Shown: positions 12,395 through 23,528 of the stretch, piece by piece
Numbering within the stretch: the first letter of the stretch is position 1
Layout: the number at the start of each line of letters is the position of its first letter
Source: Puccinellia tenuiflora
Taxonomy: Eukaryota; Streptophyta; Magnoliopsida; Poales; Poaceae
Assembly: GCA_012064385.1 (NCBI GenBank)
Contig: QRDG01000518.1
Location: forward strand, 487,055-551,054
Length of the DNA: 64,000 bases
Direction: 5' to 3'
The notes under the pieces: model-generated
Seen by the model: the letters and a program-made list of their open reading frames with translations, nothing else
Databases searched by the model: none
What the model was told of the DNA's origin: nothing
Program-made: the position numbers and the translations under genes

Positions 12395-12399
12395 GAAGG

Positions 12400-14719
12400 C
12401 AATGTAAAGAAGGAAGAAAAATAGGCAAAAGAAAAGAAATAAAAAAATATAGTGCCGAAGAGCCATCTAACCAATTTGCAGCCAAAATATGCTCACAGGC
12501 ATAACGTGCGCAATTATGGGCTACAGTATTGGCAAATCGTCTGGCAAAGCAGAAATCAAAAGACTCAAAATAAGAGGTGAATTCGTCCACCTCGCTGAAA
12601 ACAGGATCAATCAAAGAACGCTGAGTGAATCTCCCCTTCCACGGTCGCACCAACTCCTCGCAATCAGACTCGCATAAGATCCTCGTGTAACCTTGGTGTT
12701 TAGCAAAGATAAATGCATCTATAAAGGCCAGCGTTTCAATAGACAGAGGGTCCGAATAGACGCGGATCGGGGAGGGGGGAGCAGTTACCAGGCCCCGCCA
12801 TGCTTCGGGCCCCACCAACTATATCCAGACCGCTCGATGCGACGATGGCTAGATTGTATTTCCTGTATCTTCTACTTCCAGTCGCAGCTGCAAAGGTTTT
12901 CAATCGCCACTGCCCTGTCGGGCCGCCCGGCCCTCCGCCGCCAGAGCGCCGGTGAGTAGCACTGCTACGTGTCAATTGTTGACGACGAGTACGACCTGCC
13001 GCCGTCCAGTGCGCCACGTCGCCCTTGTCATCATGGGTCCATCGGTTCGAACGACTCAGTCGACCCAACCCAGCCTCCACCCAACCCTAGCCGCCACCCA
13101 ACCCTAGCCGCCACCAGTCCGGCCGCCGGCCTCTCTCCTCCGCCGCCCGTCCCCTCCCCTACCCCTCCCCTCTGCTCCCGTGCCGTCCCCGAGGCGGCAC
13201 CGGGGCGAGACCCTCATCGCCCAAAGAACTTCGCTCGGAGTCCTCCCTTGCCGCCGCTGCCGCCGGCGAGGGCCGTGGTGGCGGCGGGCCCAGCACCTAT
13301 GGTGCTGGCGGGCATCGTTGCGGCGGAGCACTGGTGGCGTTCGGGGACGACGCCGTTGATCTTCTGCGTGCGGGATCGGGGCGGCGGCGGCGGCTCTCTC
13401 TCGGGCACAGCGTCTATCCCATGGACGTCCTGCGCGTGAGGTGGGGCAGCGGCTGTAGGTACTAGGCTTCCGCCTAGACCCATCATCGGTGCGACCGTCG
13501 GTCGCCCGGAGGTGCGTGGGGAGGCGGCACGGTGCTCGTGTTCGGCCTTGCTGTTACCAGCGGGACTGCGCGCGCGCGTGAGTCTTCGTTGTCGTGCCTC
13601 CTCTTCCGCCGGAGGGGGTCGGCGGCGTGCGGCGGCGTGGGGGCCTGCCGATCTGCCCAATAAAAGGCGGTGGTCCTAGGGTTCCTCTTATGTCAAGATG
13701 AAGATCTGCCTGTCGCATGACCTCCTTGATCTGGCCGGAGTGTCGGGTTTCGAAAGGCTCCGCCGGTGATCTACTATGAGTGTTTATGCCTAGAGATTAC
13801 TGGATCGGGTGGGATTCGATCGTGCCCACGATTCTCCGTTAAGGAGCAAGCGGTATGAAGCTCTGCTATCTGTTGCCATCTTGGATGAAGTCAGAAGCGG
13901 AGAATGTCATGAAAGCTGAGATCGGAGGACTAGGAACGGTGATTTGACTCTTGGTGGCGATGAGGAACTTGCTTGGAGCTTCAGGACTCGTATGCAGCGG
14001 AATGGAAGTGGGGGCGACAGCACAGGTGAATTTCAAAGTTCTAACTTTCAGGGAGAAAATCCAAGGTCTAGGCCTTAATTGGTTGTACCTGGCAATGACC
14101 TTGTTGAAGACATTGTTTTGAGAGTGGGGACTATCTCCAGGGTGAAAACCCAAGATTTCGATCGGGCAATGACGGTGCTTGTACACTGTTTCCTTCATGA
14201 AGGCGTTGCTTTTGGAGAGATTGGACATCAGGTGTTGTTTTGGTGGTGGTTGTGCTGCCGCTATAAGGACTGCAACTCCGTAGCGGGACTTTTCTTTTTA
14301 TGTCTTCTTTTTATTGTCTTTCGGCTGTGTGCATCCGTAATACCTTCGGTTATTACGTTGTTGCAGAGGCTGGGTGTAATTGGTATCTTCTTGATATTAA
14401 TATATACTCTTTATCTAAAAAAATGGGTCCATCGGTTCCTTGAATCCCATATAGCCGACATAATGGAGATTAATCTCTCTCGCTCCCCCTCACTGAACAA
14501 AGAATCACACGGAATATCCATTGGCCATGTGTTAGGGCGTAGTTTTGGAAGCTTCAGATGCAAAATCTCTCGGGTGGCTATCCAAAATTTGTTTGCATGC
14601 CCACACTGCATCAATGCATGATATAGTGTCTCGGATGTTGTTTTACATATCGAGGAAGTACTATCAACTCTGACATGCCGCCTGATGATTTTACACTTGA
14701 CTTGTATTTTACCGAGCAA
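12400..14719 (-). pseudogene. LINE ORF2 3' fragment (zf-RVT plus RNase H), split by an insertion
   Basis: Minus-strand pieces 14719-14423 and 13048-12400 are parts of one LINE. The first encodes the zf-RVT region downstream of reverse transcriptase: ICKTTSETLYHALMQC, then KFW, ending in WDSRNRWTH. The second continues THDDKGDVAHW and, after a frame change, an RNase H-like segment with FAKHQGYTRILCESDCEEL and FANTVAHNCARYACE. The reading is broken by the 13049-14422 insertion and at least one frameshift near 12750-12800. The endonuclease and reverse transcriptase are missing, so it is dead. The solo LTR sits just beyond its 3' end. Confidence 0.7.
13049..14422 (+). mobile_element. Non-LTR retro-insertion with 16 bp target-site duplication
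   Basis: The 16 bp ATGGGTCCATCGGTTC occurs immediately before (13033-13048) and after (14423-14438) this segment. Its right end is ATCTAAAAAA, a poly(A)-type tail, so the element is on the plus strand. The left part is very GC-rich with a short CCCAACCCTAGCCGCCAC tandem near 13078-13110. The right part (GGTGTAATTGGTATC onward) looks like a grass LINE 3' UTR. No reverse transcriptase is present, so it is non-autonomous or a truncated LINE. Confidence 0.75.
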
Positions 14720-14985
14720 GTACTAATAAAAGACAGGTTTTACCGAGTGTCTGGTATCGGGTACTTGTCAAACATTTTAAAAATAAAAACCGAAATCCAT
14801 AAATGTTGCCGAACGTTCAATCAATCTACACTCGACAAACCTTTAAATAATTAGAAAAATACAGAAATGAATGTTCGCTGAGTTACCCATTAGGTGACAT
14901 TCAACAAACAATGGGTCGTCATCATAGAGCCGTCGAACATGGTGAGAAGGGACACGTGGCCCATAGGTTACCGTGCTATGTTTGT
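14720..14985. mobile_element. CACTA-like subterminal repeat debris
   Basis: Several copies of TTACCGAGTGTC / CACTCGACAAAC-type words, in both orientations, resemble the subterminal repeats of grass CACTA transposons. No terminal CACTA ends were found. Tentative. Confidence 0.3.
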
Positions 14986-14987
14986 TA

Positions 14988-15202
14988 CTCCCTCCGTCAA
15001 AGTTTATTAGGCGTGTGCATATCGCTAGGTCGCTAATTTGACCAAGTTAATATTAGTTATATATTATAAAAAATATATCATAAGAAAGTTTAGACGTTCT
15101 ATTTTCTAATGGTATAATTTTTATATTATATAATTTATATTATATAGGTTAAATTTGCGACTTAGTGATACGCGCTGCCCTTATAAACTGAGACGAAGGG
15201 AG
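14988..15202. mobile_element. Stowaway MITE
   Basis: Terminal inverted repeats CTCCCTCCGTC and GACGAAGGGAG, flanked by TA on both sides (14986-14987 and 15203-15204). Length 215 bp, AT-rich, no coding content: the standard Stowaway pattern. Confidence 0.85.
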
Positions 15203-15204
15203 TA

Positions 15205-15998
15205 CGATCTTTGGAAGGTGAATTTGTAGCTTCTACAAGCTGGGCACGTGAACGCGCGCGGCATCCTATGACACCGACCTGGATCATGCGGGGTTTTAAC
15301 AAGATGTTATCAGCGTACAATGTTTAAAAAACATTCAGAGATGCTCAACCATTCAGACAACAAAACAAGTTTTCAATCAAATGGATAATATCTTCATGTA
15401 TCTACAAATAGATAGTATAAACATATACAAAAGCCATGTATGTACAAATGGATAATATATAGAATGCAACCCTCTATGTCTCAATTTTACTAGATCAGTG
15501 AAAATAGCAGGCATATTTTTATTAAACAACTAAGATTTTTTTGATAATTATTATTATTGAATAGTAAAATTTGTATCATCAAACTTGTTTAGTCGTCTTG
15601 TGGTTTGTGGATTTTAAATTTTATGGAGTATTTCACGGGAATATTTTGTCCGATATTACTGAACAAGTATATTTCTCTCTCTATCATAACTTAATACTTA
15701 TTATATGTCGTATCATTATCATTATTTAAAAATTAACTTCGAATATTACTTCATTGGTTCATATGACACATTTTAGCTGTCATTTTAGTGGACTCAAAAT
15801 TGAACGATGATGATATAAAAAATCAAGACTTGGAAGATGACGAAAACAACACTGATCCCACGGATTGTATGATCGTGGATGGACCCTAGAAAAACAAGAA
15901 CATCGAACTCATCATCAGAAGTTATTAACCTCATCACGAAGTCATTTTTCATTTTACGGTTTGTCAATCCAGCAGAACACGACCTAATAGATTATGAT
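15205..15998. other. AT-rich stretch with no recognised gene
   Basis: No gene or transposon domain is visible. It may be the body of a Helitron-like element whose 3' end is at 16026, but a 5' TC terminus could not be fixed. Confidence 0.3.
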
Positions 15999-16026
15999 GC
16001 GTGCGTTGCACGTGCACGCTTACTAG
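15999..16026 (+). mobile_element. Helitron-like 3' terminus
   Basis: A GC-rich hairpin (GCGTGC ... GCACGC) is followed by TTA and CTAG with a T next, matching the Helitron 3' rule of a short hairpin before CTRR with insertion ahead of a T. Confidence 0.4.
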
Positions 16027-16134
16027 TCTATAGAAAACAGAAGAAAGGCAGAAAGAAACCATCGATGTGCTAGTGCATCGGTAGGAAAAAAAGAAATAGA
16101 AGAAAGAAACGAGTGGATCGGCGGAAAGTCGAAA

Positions 16135-16530
16135 TGGAGGCCGGGCTACATGTAGCCCGGTATTCCAAAAAAAATTGAATCTGCAAATTTTTGTATCGAA
16201 AAATTCTGAAAAAAATCATAGTTCTAGATAATATATTGATCTATCACTGTGAAAAATTTCAATCAAAAATTCCTTGTATTATATTCTGGGCAAAAAAGAG
16301 AAAATTCGCAGAGCTGACTCGGTGAACAGTGCGCAATCTAAAAAATTTGAAATCTTGCCAGATTTCTCTTTTTTGCGTAGATCAAAATATTTCGAATTTG
16401 CGGTTGAAATTTTTCACAGTGGTAGATCATAGTATTATCTACGACCATAATTTTTTTCAAAATTTTTTGAAAGTCAAATTTGCGGATTCAATTTTTTTGG
16501 AAAACTGGGCTACATGCAGCCCGGCCTCCA
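16135..16530. mobile_element. Long-hairpin (foldback) MITE
   Basis: The left end TGGAGGCCGGGCTACATG and right end CATGCAGCCCGGCCTCCA are inverted copies. The pairing continues inward through AATTGAATCTGCAAATTT and its complement, so much of the 396 bp can fold on itself. No clear target-site duplication was found. Confidence 0.65.
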
Positions 16531-16559
16531 TATCGCCGCACTCATATACTAGACTCAAG

Positions 16560-17699
16560 TGATGTGTACGTGAAAGTGCCATGCATGTGGGTGCATGTCT
16601 AGAACCCAACTCCCAATGGGGAATTTAAGAGAGAGAATCAAATATGAAATAAAATGGAAAATCGAATTCAAACGAAAATGAGAACACAACCACTTATTTT
16701 AAAATATCAAATTAATTCCAAAACATAAGAAAGAAAAGGAATTGATTTTCTTTTAAAGGAAATCTATAAAGCTTCGAAAAAATATCAAATGACCTCTGAA
16801 AAAATGAAATGAAAATTTAAGACCAGATTGCTATTAATCCATGTTAAAGCATATTGTGTATGAAAATTCTAGTTAGAGTTTAAATAATTGAACGAAATTT
16901 TCAAATCCTCATTTACAGTTAAAAGTTTTTTTTTTGAAAACTCCAAAGTTCGGTCCGTTACACTAGCAATATTATGAATCGAGATAAAGATGCAATGTTT
17001 ACTACTGGCTGTCTTATGGTAACAATCCTCATGATACTTGTGTGAAGTCGACCGCACCAAGTATTTGCCTATGGCTAATGAATCAGTTGTTAACGCTAGT
17101 GTGAGGCAGTAGGTTGCACTGGGGTATACAGTGATAGAAGGTTGCCTCTCCTCCTTGTCGATCATTAGCATGCGAATAATGGGGATTCGAAGTTTCAATA
17201 CTACATCCGCGAGGAAACCTTTAATTACTACACCAGTGAGGCGCATCATTTATGATCTAGGCTAGTGGTGGTTGTGAGTAGTGTGTTGCCTAGATGAACT
17301 CAGGGGACACTAATATACGGTACTCCGCCCTCATAAGACATACAAGAGTTAAACATACATCATGCTTATTAAATTCATAAAGACATGCTAGTGGTAGAAC
17401 CAAACCTTCTCAAGAAGGCTTTCATCCCTGTTGCGGTTCCAAGCATTTACCATTTATCGTTATGTTCTCATTGTAATTTTAGTTTATTTTACTTTTCAGT
17501 TTAGTCATTTCACAATCAAATATCAATACCATTTTCCATGTTCATTTGCTTAACTAGATCTAAAGACAACTTGCAGGTACAATCGAGATAAGCGACAAAA
17601 ACTATTAATACGAGACCTTTTTCTCAGCTTTACCGTGGTTCGATACTCTTACTTCAAACTAGCTACAGTGACCTGTGCACTTGCAGTCATCAATAGTTT
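16560..17699. mobile_element. Degraded LTR-retrotransposon leader debris
   Basis: No intact ORF of known function. The segment 17590-17699 (CCGTGGTTCGATACTCTTAC ending near TCATCA) resembles the region just inside gypsy-type LTR elements of Triticeae, and 16870-17340 looks like untranslated retroelement sequence. The family is not assigned. Confidence 0.3.
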
Positions 17700-18554
17700 T
17701 CACAAATGTGGACCATTTTGGATAGATGCCATCTGCTAGGTAGTATCCCTTGTTGTAGTGGTGTTCGTTGATCTCGTAGTTCATCGGGGGAGCATGACCT
17801 TCAATAAGCTTGGCGAAGACATTCGAGCACTACAGGACATTGATGTCATTGTTAGATCCTGCCATGCCAAAGAAGGAGTGCCAAATCCAGGTATCCTACA
17901 TAGCCACTGCCTCAAGTATCACACTGCAAGCTCCTTTATCGCTTTTGTACATCCCCTGCCAAGCAAATTAATGGATAGTTTTTCCATACCCAATGCATGC
18001 AGACGATGCTTCCAAGCATTCCACGAAATCCTCTTGCTTCATTCTTGGCTAGGATCCGAGCAGTGTCTTCCACAATGGGTGATCGCAAGTATTCTGGTCC
18101 AAACACTACCACCACGGCTCTGCAGAACTTATAGAAACACTCCAGGGCAGTGGACTCGGCCATGCGTAGATAGTCATCCTGCGTATCCGCGAGAGCTCCG
18201 TATTCAAGCATTCTCAAAGCGGCCGTGCTCTTCTGGAACGAGGAAAATCCTACCGTGCCGGTGCAATCCTTCTTGCAAACGAAGTAGCTGTCGAACTCTC
18301 GGACGCCATGCACAATCCTGAGGAAGAGATTCTGGTTCATCCTACAATGGATCATCAGCGAAGCATTCGGTGTACAGAATGCAATAGCCCTCCGCCCGCT
18401 GCCTCGGCTTGCTCTTTTGACGGCCTGGTGCCGAGCCACCGTGCTGCAGGTTTGCATCAGCGTTGTACAAACCGGCTATACATACGAGCATCAGCAAGTG
18501 CTCTTCGTCGTTGACAGCGGCTTCCTCTTCCTCTTCCATCAGAGCGGCGAGCAT
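17700..18554 (-). pseudogene. PIF/Harbinger-type transposase, degraded
   Basis: The N-terminal part (18554-18345) has an acidic start and GGSAPGRQKSKPRQRAEG, then CFADDPL. After a frameshift the main part (18360-17936) reads NQNLFLRIVHGVREFDSYF, VGFSSFQKSTAALRMLEYG, EYLRSPIVEDTARILAKNEA and RGFRGMLGSIVCMHWVWKN. A third frame continues WIWHSFFGMAGSNNDINVL, FAKLIEGHAPPMNYEIN and YYLADGIYPKW down to about 17710. This domain order is that of plant PIF/Harbinger DDE transposases. The first catalytic aspartate, in the family's GSIDCMHW motif, is Val here. At least two frameshifts and a stop are also present, so it is inactive. Terminal inverted repeats were not located. Confidence 0.8.
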
Positions 18555-18559
18555 CTCTG

Positions 18560-19379
18560 ATGGCGTGGATCACACGTTCGCTGGGGAACCCCAAGAGGAA
18601 CGTATGATGCAGCATAGCAGGAGTTTTCCCTTGATTACAAAACCAAGGTTATCGAATCCAGTAGAACTTGGAGAAGGCTTAGCAAGGTGTCAACGGAGCT
18701 GTTTATGACAATTGACATGGACCTGCACACAATCACGAACAAACTACTTTGCCCCAACGAAATAGAGAGGTTGTCAATCTCTCCGGCTTGCTGAACACAA
18801 AGAATTAATTGTGCAAGTGTAAAATATGATGAGAGTAAAATATGACCAGCGAGCAAATGAGTGTGGAAAGCTATTAAAACAGTTTTAAACAATGTGGAAA
18901 AATAGGACCGGGGTCCACAGATAACTAGTGGTGTCTCTCCAGAAGATATGCATGATGGGTAAACAAATTACAGCAAGGCAATTGACAAAATTGTGGGTGC
19001 ATAACAATGTTATCATAAAATAATATAGTTCATCGTTTCATTTAATATGGGCATTACGTCAAAATACATAGACCGTTATCCAACTGCGTCTATGACTAAT
19101 AATCCACCCCCGAGATCACTATCCAACATGTCTCCCAGAAGTATTAAGTTGCAAGCAACAGACAATTGCAATAAGCATGGTGCATAATGTATGCAATGTA
19201 ATAACACGAGGAAATAAACAAACTTGGCATGAGCGTTTCTGTCAATCGCACTCTGCGCAAAAAGGCATGAACCCACTATCTAGCATAAATACTCTCTCTT
19301 ATAATACTAACAATTACTTCGGCCAAAGCATCCACTAGCATCGGAGAGCATGCAAGATCATAAATAAAACTTAACATAG
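18560..19379. other. No recognised gene; probable flank of the Harbinger element
   Basis: AT-rich, with no ORF of recognised family and no clear terminal repeats. It may hold the 5' end of the Harbinger element. Confidence 0.25.
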
Positions 19380-19780
19380 AGAACAAGAGTAATGATTTCC
19401 ACAATTCATCGGATCCAAGCAAACACATCATGTAGCAATTACAGATAATATGACGTTGATCATGTTAGGAAGCTCACAAGATCTAAACAATGGAGTACAA
19501 GGAGAAGAGACAACCATCTAGCTACTACCATGGACCCGTAGTCCTGTGGTGGACTACTCACGCATCACTCCGGAGGCAGGCATGGTGGTGTAGATGCCTT
19601 CGGTGACGGCCCTCCCGAACTAGGGTTGGCGACGACGGCGGACTCAGATGTTTTCTAGAAATATGGTTGACGCCCCTAGGGTTTTCAGTCGAATAGAATT
19701 TATAGCCGAAAGGGCGACTCGAGGCGGTGGACGAGGTGCCCAGGTGGGGCACAGACGTGGTCCAGGCTGAACCCCGCTAT
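19380..19780 (-). mobile_element. Antisense LTR fragment
   Basis: The segment CATCATGTAGCAATTACAGA through CACGCATCACTCCGGAGGC has the composition and phrasing of the U3/U5 part of a Triticeae gypsy LTR read on the minus strand. No partner LTR or coding region was seen. Family assignment is from memory. Confidence 0.35.
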
Positions 19781-19859
19781 AGGCTGAGGGGATGTTAGGG
19801 ATTTGATGAGATTGTTCATGTAATAAGATGTCAGATTGTTAGGGCTTGATGCCTAGTAT

Positions 19860-20625
19860 TTATGAGAGTGCTTTCTATCGTTGTTGCAACTAGGTGTGCT
19901 TACTGCTTTACACTTAGGGCCCGAGTGCCATGTTTTCAGATCTGAACATATCATGATAAATATTGTTTTGGATCATATCTACAAGTTGTTTGCACCTGTT
20001 ATTGTCCGGAACCCGAGGCCCCAAAGTGACAACTTTTGGGATAACCGGAGGGGATGGTTTCGACTTGAGGGTCACATGTATTCATTGAATGTTAATGCTT
20101 TGCTCCTGTACTTTGTAAAAAGGAGTACCTTAATTACCTTTCGGTTCCTCATAAAGGCCCCGCTGACACGGGATGGTTGGACAAAAGATGTCGTGCAAGT
20201 TTCTCACTACGAGCACGCACGACTACCTACGGAATACATGCCTATGTTTATTAGCACCTCGATACTGTTTATTTGTTTATCTGCATGTTGCCTTATTAAT
20301 TATTTCATGAACTATCTCATCCATGCAGCGCCCGTATTTACATCCCTATGTCTACGGTGTTTTAATCCTGTTGTCACTACAATTGCTACTATTGCTGTTT
20401 TCACATTATTACTGCTGTTACTTTATTACTGCTGCTGTTATACTACTGTTGCTACAGATAAATTGCACCAAGAGAGTTACTTTCCAGGTGTAGCTGATCT
20501 GACAAATCAGCTGCTAAGTCTTATAAATATTCTTTGGCTCCCCTTGTGTCGAATCAATAAATTTGGGTTTTACTTCTCTCGAAGACTGTTGCGATCCCCT
20601 ATACTTATGGGTCATCAACGATGAT
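19860..20625 (+). mobile_element. Gypsy-like internal leader remnant
   Basis: A long open frame (19881-20624) gives low-complexity hydrophobic protein without gag or pol motifs. The nucleotide pattern, with a final CCTATACTTATGGGTCATCA, matches the untranslated leader of Triticeae Ty3/gypsy elements. I treat it as noncoding element sequence. Confidence 0.4.
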
Positions 20626-20639
20626 CATAAATGTGTCTC

Positions 20640-21880
20640 TCGGGTATTCGAAGGGGTATGTTGAGGCGTATGCATCGAAGATCGGGATTTGTTCTTCCGC
20701 ATGACGGAAAGATACTCTGAGCCCACTCGATGAGATTACATCCGTGAAGCTGCGCAACATATGGCGAGGTCACGAGGATGAAATATCACGGCGAGTTGAG
20801 TAGCACTTGTCGGTAACAAGATTGAACCATTCACGGTGATGCTGATGATCAGATTTCGAACAAGTCATGTATCAAAGTAAACAAAGGGAATATGACAATG
20901 TTTATTGTTCAGCGACGTTTATTCGTGGAATGCGCAGGGGTCATTATGGGCATCCAGGTCCCGCTGGTGATCATTGATCCGAGAAGCGTCTTGATCATGT
21001 CTGCAGTGTTTCGGAACCGTAGGGTAACACAATTAAGGGTTTGATGACGCTAGGAGATAGTTTTGGAATCATCGGGATCACCAGAGAAAAGAGAAGGGAA
21101 AACCGGAAGGGTTTCGGGTGAATCCGAAAGGTGTTCGGAGTGGTCCGAAAGGAGTTTTGGAGCAATGAGAATTAAATAATATGTATTTAATATTAATTAA
21201 ATTAATTAATATTTAAGTATATATTTTATTTTATTTTAGGGGCAGCCCACCTTTAATGGGCCCCTCCCGGAGGGGAGCCCATGAAGGGGGCCGCACCCCA
21301 AGGAGGCCAAAAGGGGCCGGGTGGGCCCTAGGGTTTGGGGGGGAGCCCACTCCAGGTCGCCTCCTCACCCTTGGCCGCCGCCCCTAGGGGTCCTCCCCCT
21401 CCCCCCTATATAAAGGAGGGGGGCACATGGGGATAGGGCATCCCAATGTTTGGAGCCCCTCTCCTTCCCTCCTCCCCACGTTTCTTCTCTCTCTCCCTCT
21501 TGTTCTCCCACCAACGTGGCTCTAAAAAGAGCTGCGCACGTGGGAGATTGCTTCGCTACGGCACGCCCTCGTGTTGCGGAGATTCCGGTCCAAAGAGATC
21601 TACTTCCGCATTCTCGGCTGGATCGGAAAATGGGGAGTCATCGTCGAGCACCGTAACACAGAGGTACTGCATGTTGTGGTGCCTATCGTCATGCGGGGAT
21701 CAACGTGACCTTGAGGTTGGCTACGAGTACGACTACATCATCCACGTCCCCTGAACGTTAAAAGCTTTCGGTCCACGAGGGTACGTCACCGAAATCTTCC
21801 TGTTACCGCATTACTCCTAGATAGATATTGGCGATTGGCGTAAGCTAGTTAGAAAAATTATTGTTTTCTGTTGCAAACCC
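20640..21880 (+). mobile_element. Gypsy-type LTR-like sequence with TATA box
   Basis: It contains repeated GGG.TTTCGGG and CCGGAAGG words, an AT-rich block (21180-21235), a GC-rich block with GGGCCC runs, and a TATATAAA box at 21407-21414, as in Triticeae gypsy LTR promoters. The exact ends and a second LTR were not found. Confidence 0.4.
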
Positions 21881-23300
21881 CTTCAATATCATTGGCTATG
21901 TCCAGAATTTTTTTAGAATTTTTTAAAAGCTATAATTTCTTTTAATATTTTATAATGGAGAGAGCACTAGAGCCAAAGACACTTTGGAGACATTCCAAAT
22001 GTTACAAAAAATCTGAAAATTTAAACACACAGTATATGTCAATGTCCTATGTGCACCTATAATTTTTTAGGGAAAGAGACCTTTGTAAAATTGTAAAAAA
22101 TAAAATTGGTGCTCCAAAATAGTTCCTTGCAACATTCTATTTTTTGTAACACAAATGTAGATTGTTAAAGGGATTCAAATAGGCGCGTGCTGAGCGTCCC
22201 CCGGGGGATATTTCCCCCCGATCCTCCGGGTCGAGCAAACGACACGTGTCCCCCGCGGTAAGGTACGACTGCGTACGCTAACCTCTCTTGCGCACGCGCA
22301 CCTCTGCTTTTCACCCAGGAAAAAACAAATCCTCAACACGGAGACACCCCCTATGACCTGCACCGCCGCCCATCGGCACATCGTACGAAGAAGTCCGGCG
22401 AGGTCGAACTCGCCGGCAGCACGCCGACTCTGATTGGCAGTACCGCCGCCCCTCCTTGTAGCACCGCCTCCCACCAATTGGAGCATCGTGGTCCCACCTA
22501 TGGCAGCACCACCGGTAGCACCACCGCCGCCGGCCGATAGCACCGCCACCCCCCTTGCTAGCGGCGAGGAACACGTTGCAACATAGGCCTCCCTCGCCGG
22601 AGAAGATGCAGTCCAAGGCTGCATCATCGACGCCCCCTTGTAGCAATTAGTTGGCAGCACCACCGGAAAAAATGCACTTGAAAAGATAAAATTCATCTTA
22701 TAAACAAAAAAATTGCTACATCACCTCTACGGATTTGCATCATAGAGGCAAAATGTTTGCTAAAAAGCTTACAAACATTTGCACCACACCAATAAAAATA
22801 TATCAAGAAGAAATTTGCTACAAGTGTTATGTGGATTTGCATCAAAAGTGAAAAAATTATGCTCCAAATCTTCAAAAAAATTGCACCAGATCAAGAAAAG
22901 AAGGACAAAAATTCATCAAAGAAATTTGCTCTGGCAGCACCGCCGCCCTCCATGGCAGCACCGCCGCGGACTTAGGGAGCACCGCTGCCTCCCCATGGCA
23001 GCAACACCCTTGAACGCAGGTAGCACCGGCCGTGACGGACGGCGGCACCGCTGTCTCCCCCATGGCAGCACCGACGCTGATCTATGGGAGCACTGCCCTG
23101 GTGCGCAGGAAGCACCGCGGCGCGCTGCTGGTAGCAACACTAGCCGGCCGTGCGTAACTCGATCTCCGCGATGTTGCCCGCCCGCTCGAGTTTTTGGGAC
23201 GCGGCGAAGGATGAGGACGGCGCAAGCTATGGCTCGGCGGACGGCGCGCTGGGATCCGGAGGCAGCAGGGGCCACCAGAGTTCTTAAAGAAGGCCGGCGA
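21881..23300. other. Repeat-rich upstream region with GCAGCACCGCCG microrepeats
   Basis: Bases 22170-22660 and 22920-23150 carry many imperfect copies of a GCAGCACCGCC-type unit on the plus strand. They flank an AT-rich core (22660-22920) with ATTTGCAT..AAA words. Open frames on both strands here are by-products of the GC-rich repeat and match no family I know. This block abuts the promoter of F-box copy C. Confidence 0.35.
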
Positions 23301-23528
23301 TGACGGCGTGCTGGAGCGGCGGCCGGAGAAGCTCGAGCCCGTGGGGTGTACGGTAGCAGGCAGCGACGCCGGTGCAGGTAGCCCATGGGAGGGAGAGGCG
23401 AGCTAGGGTGAGGTGGGTCTTCTAGGCGGCGGTGGTGGCGGAGCAGGAGCAACGGGTGGAAGCAGCGCCTCGCGAGCAGGGAGCAGATTGAGTCCACGCA
23501 AATCCCCCACCCACACCCAGCCCAGGAA

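Noticed and set aside
12969..13439. 156-codon plus-strand open frame
   Set aside because: It starts in antisense LINE sequence and crosses the 13048/13049 insertion boundary; Pro/Ala composition only reflects GC content.
14079..14621. 180-codon plus-strand open frame
   Set aside because: Spans the retroelement 3' UTR, its poly(A) tail and antisense LINE sequence.
19881..20624. 247-codon plus-strand open frame
   Set aside because: Hydrophobic low-complexity translation of an LTR-element leader; no gag or pol motif and no gene structure.
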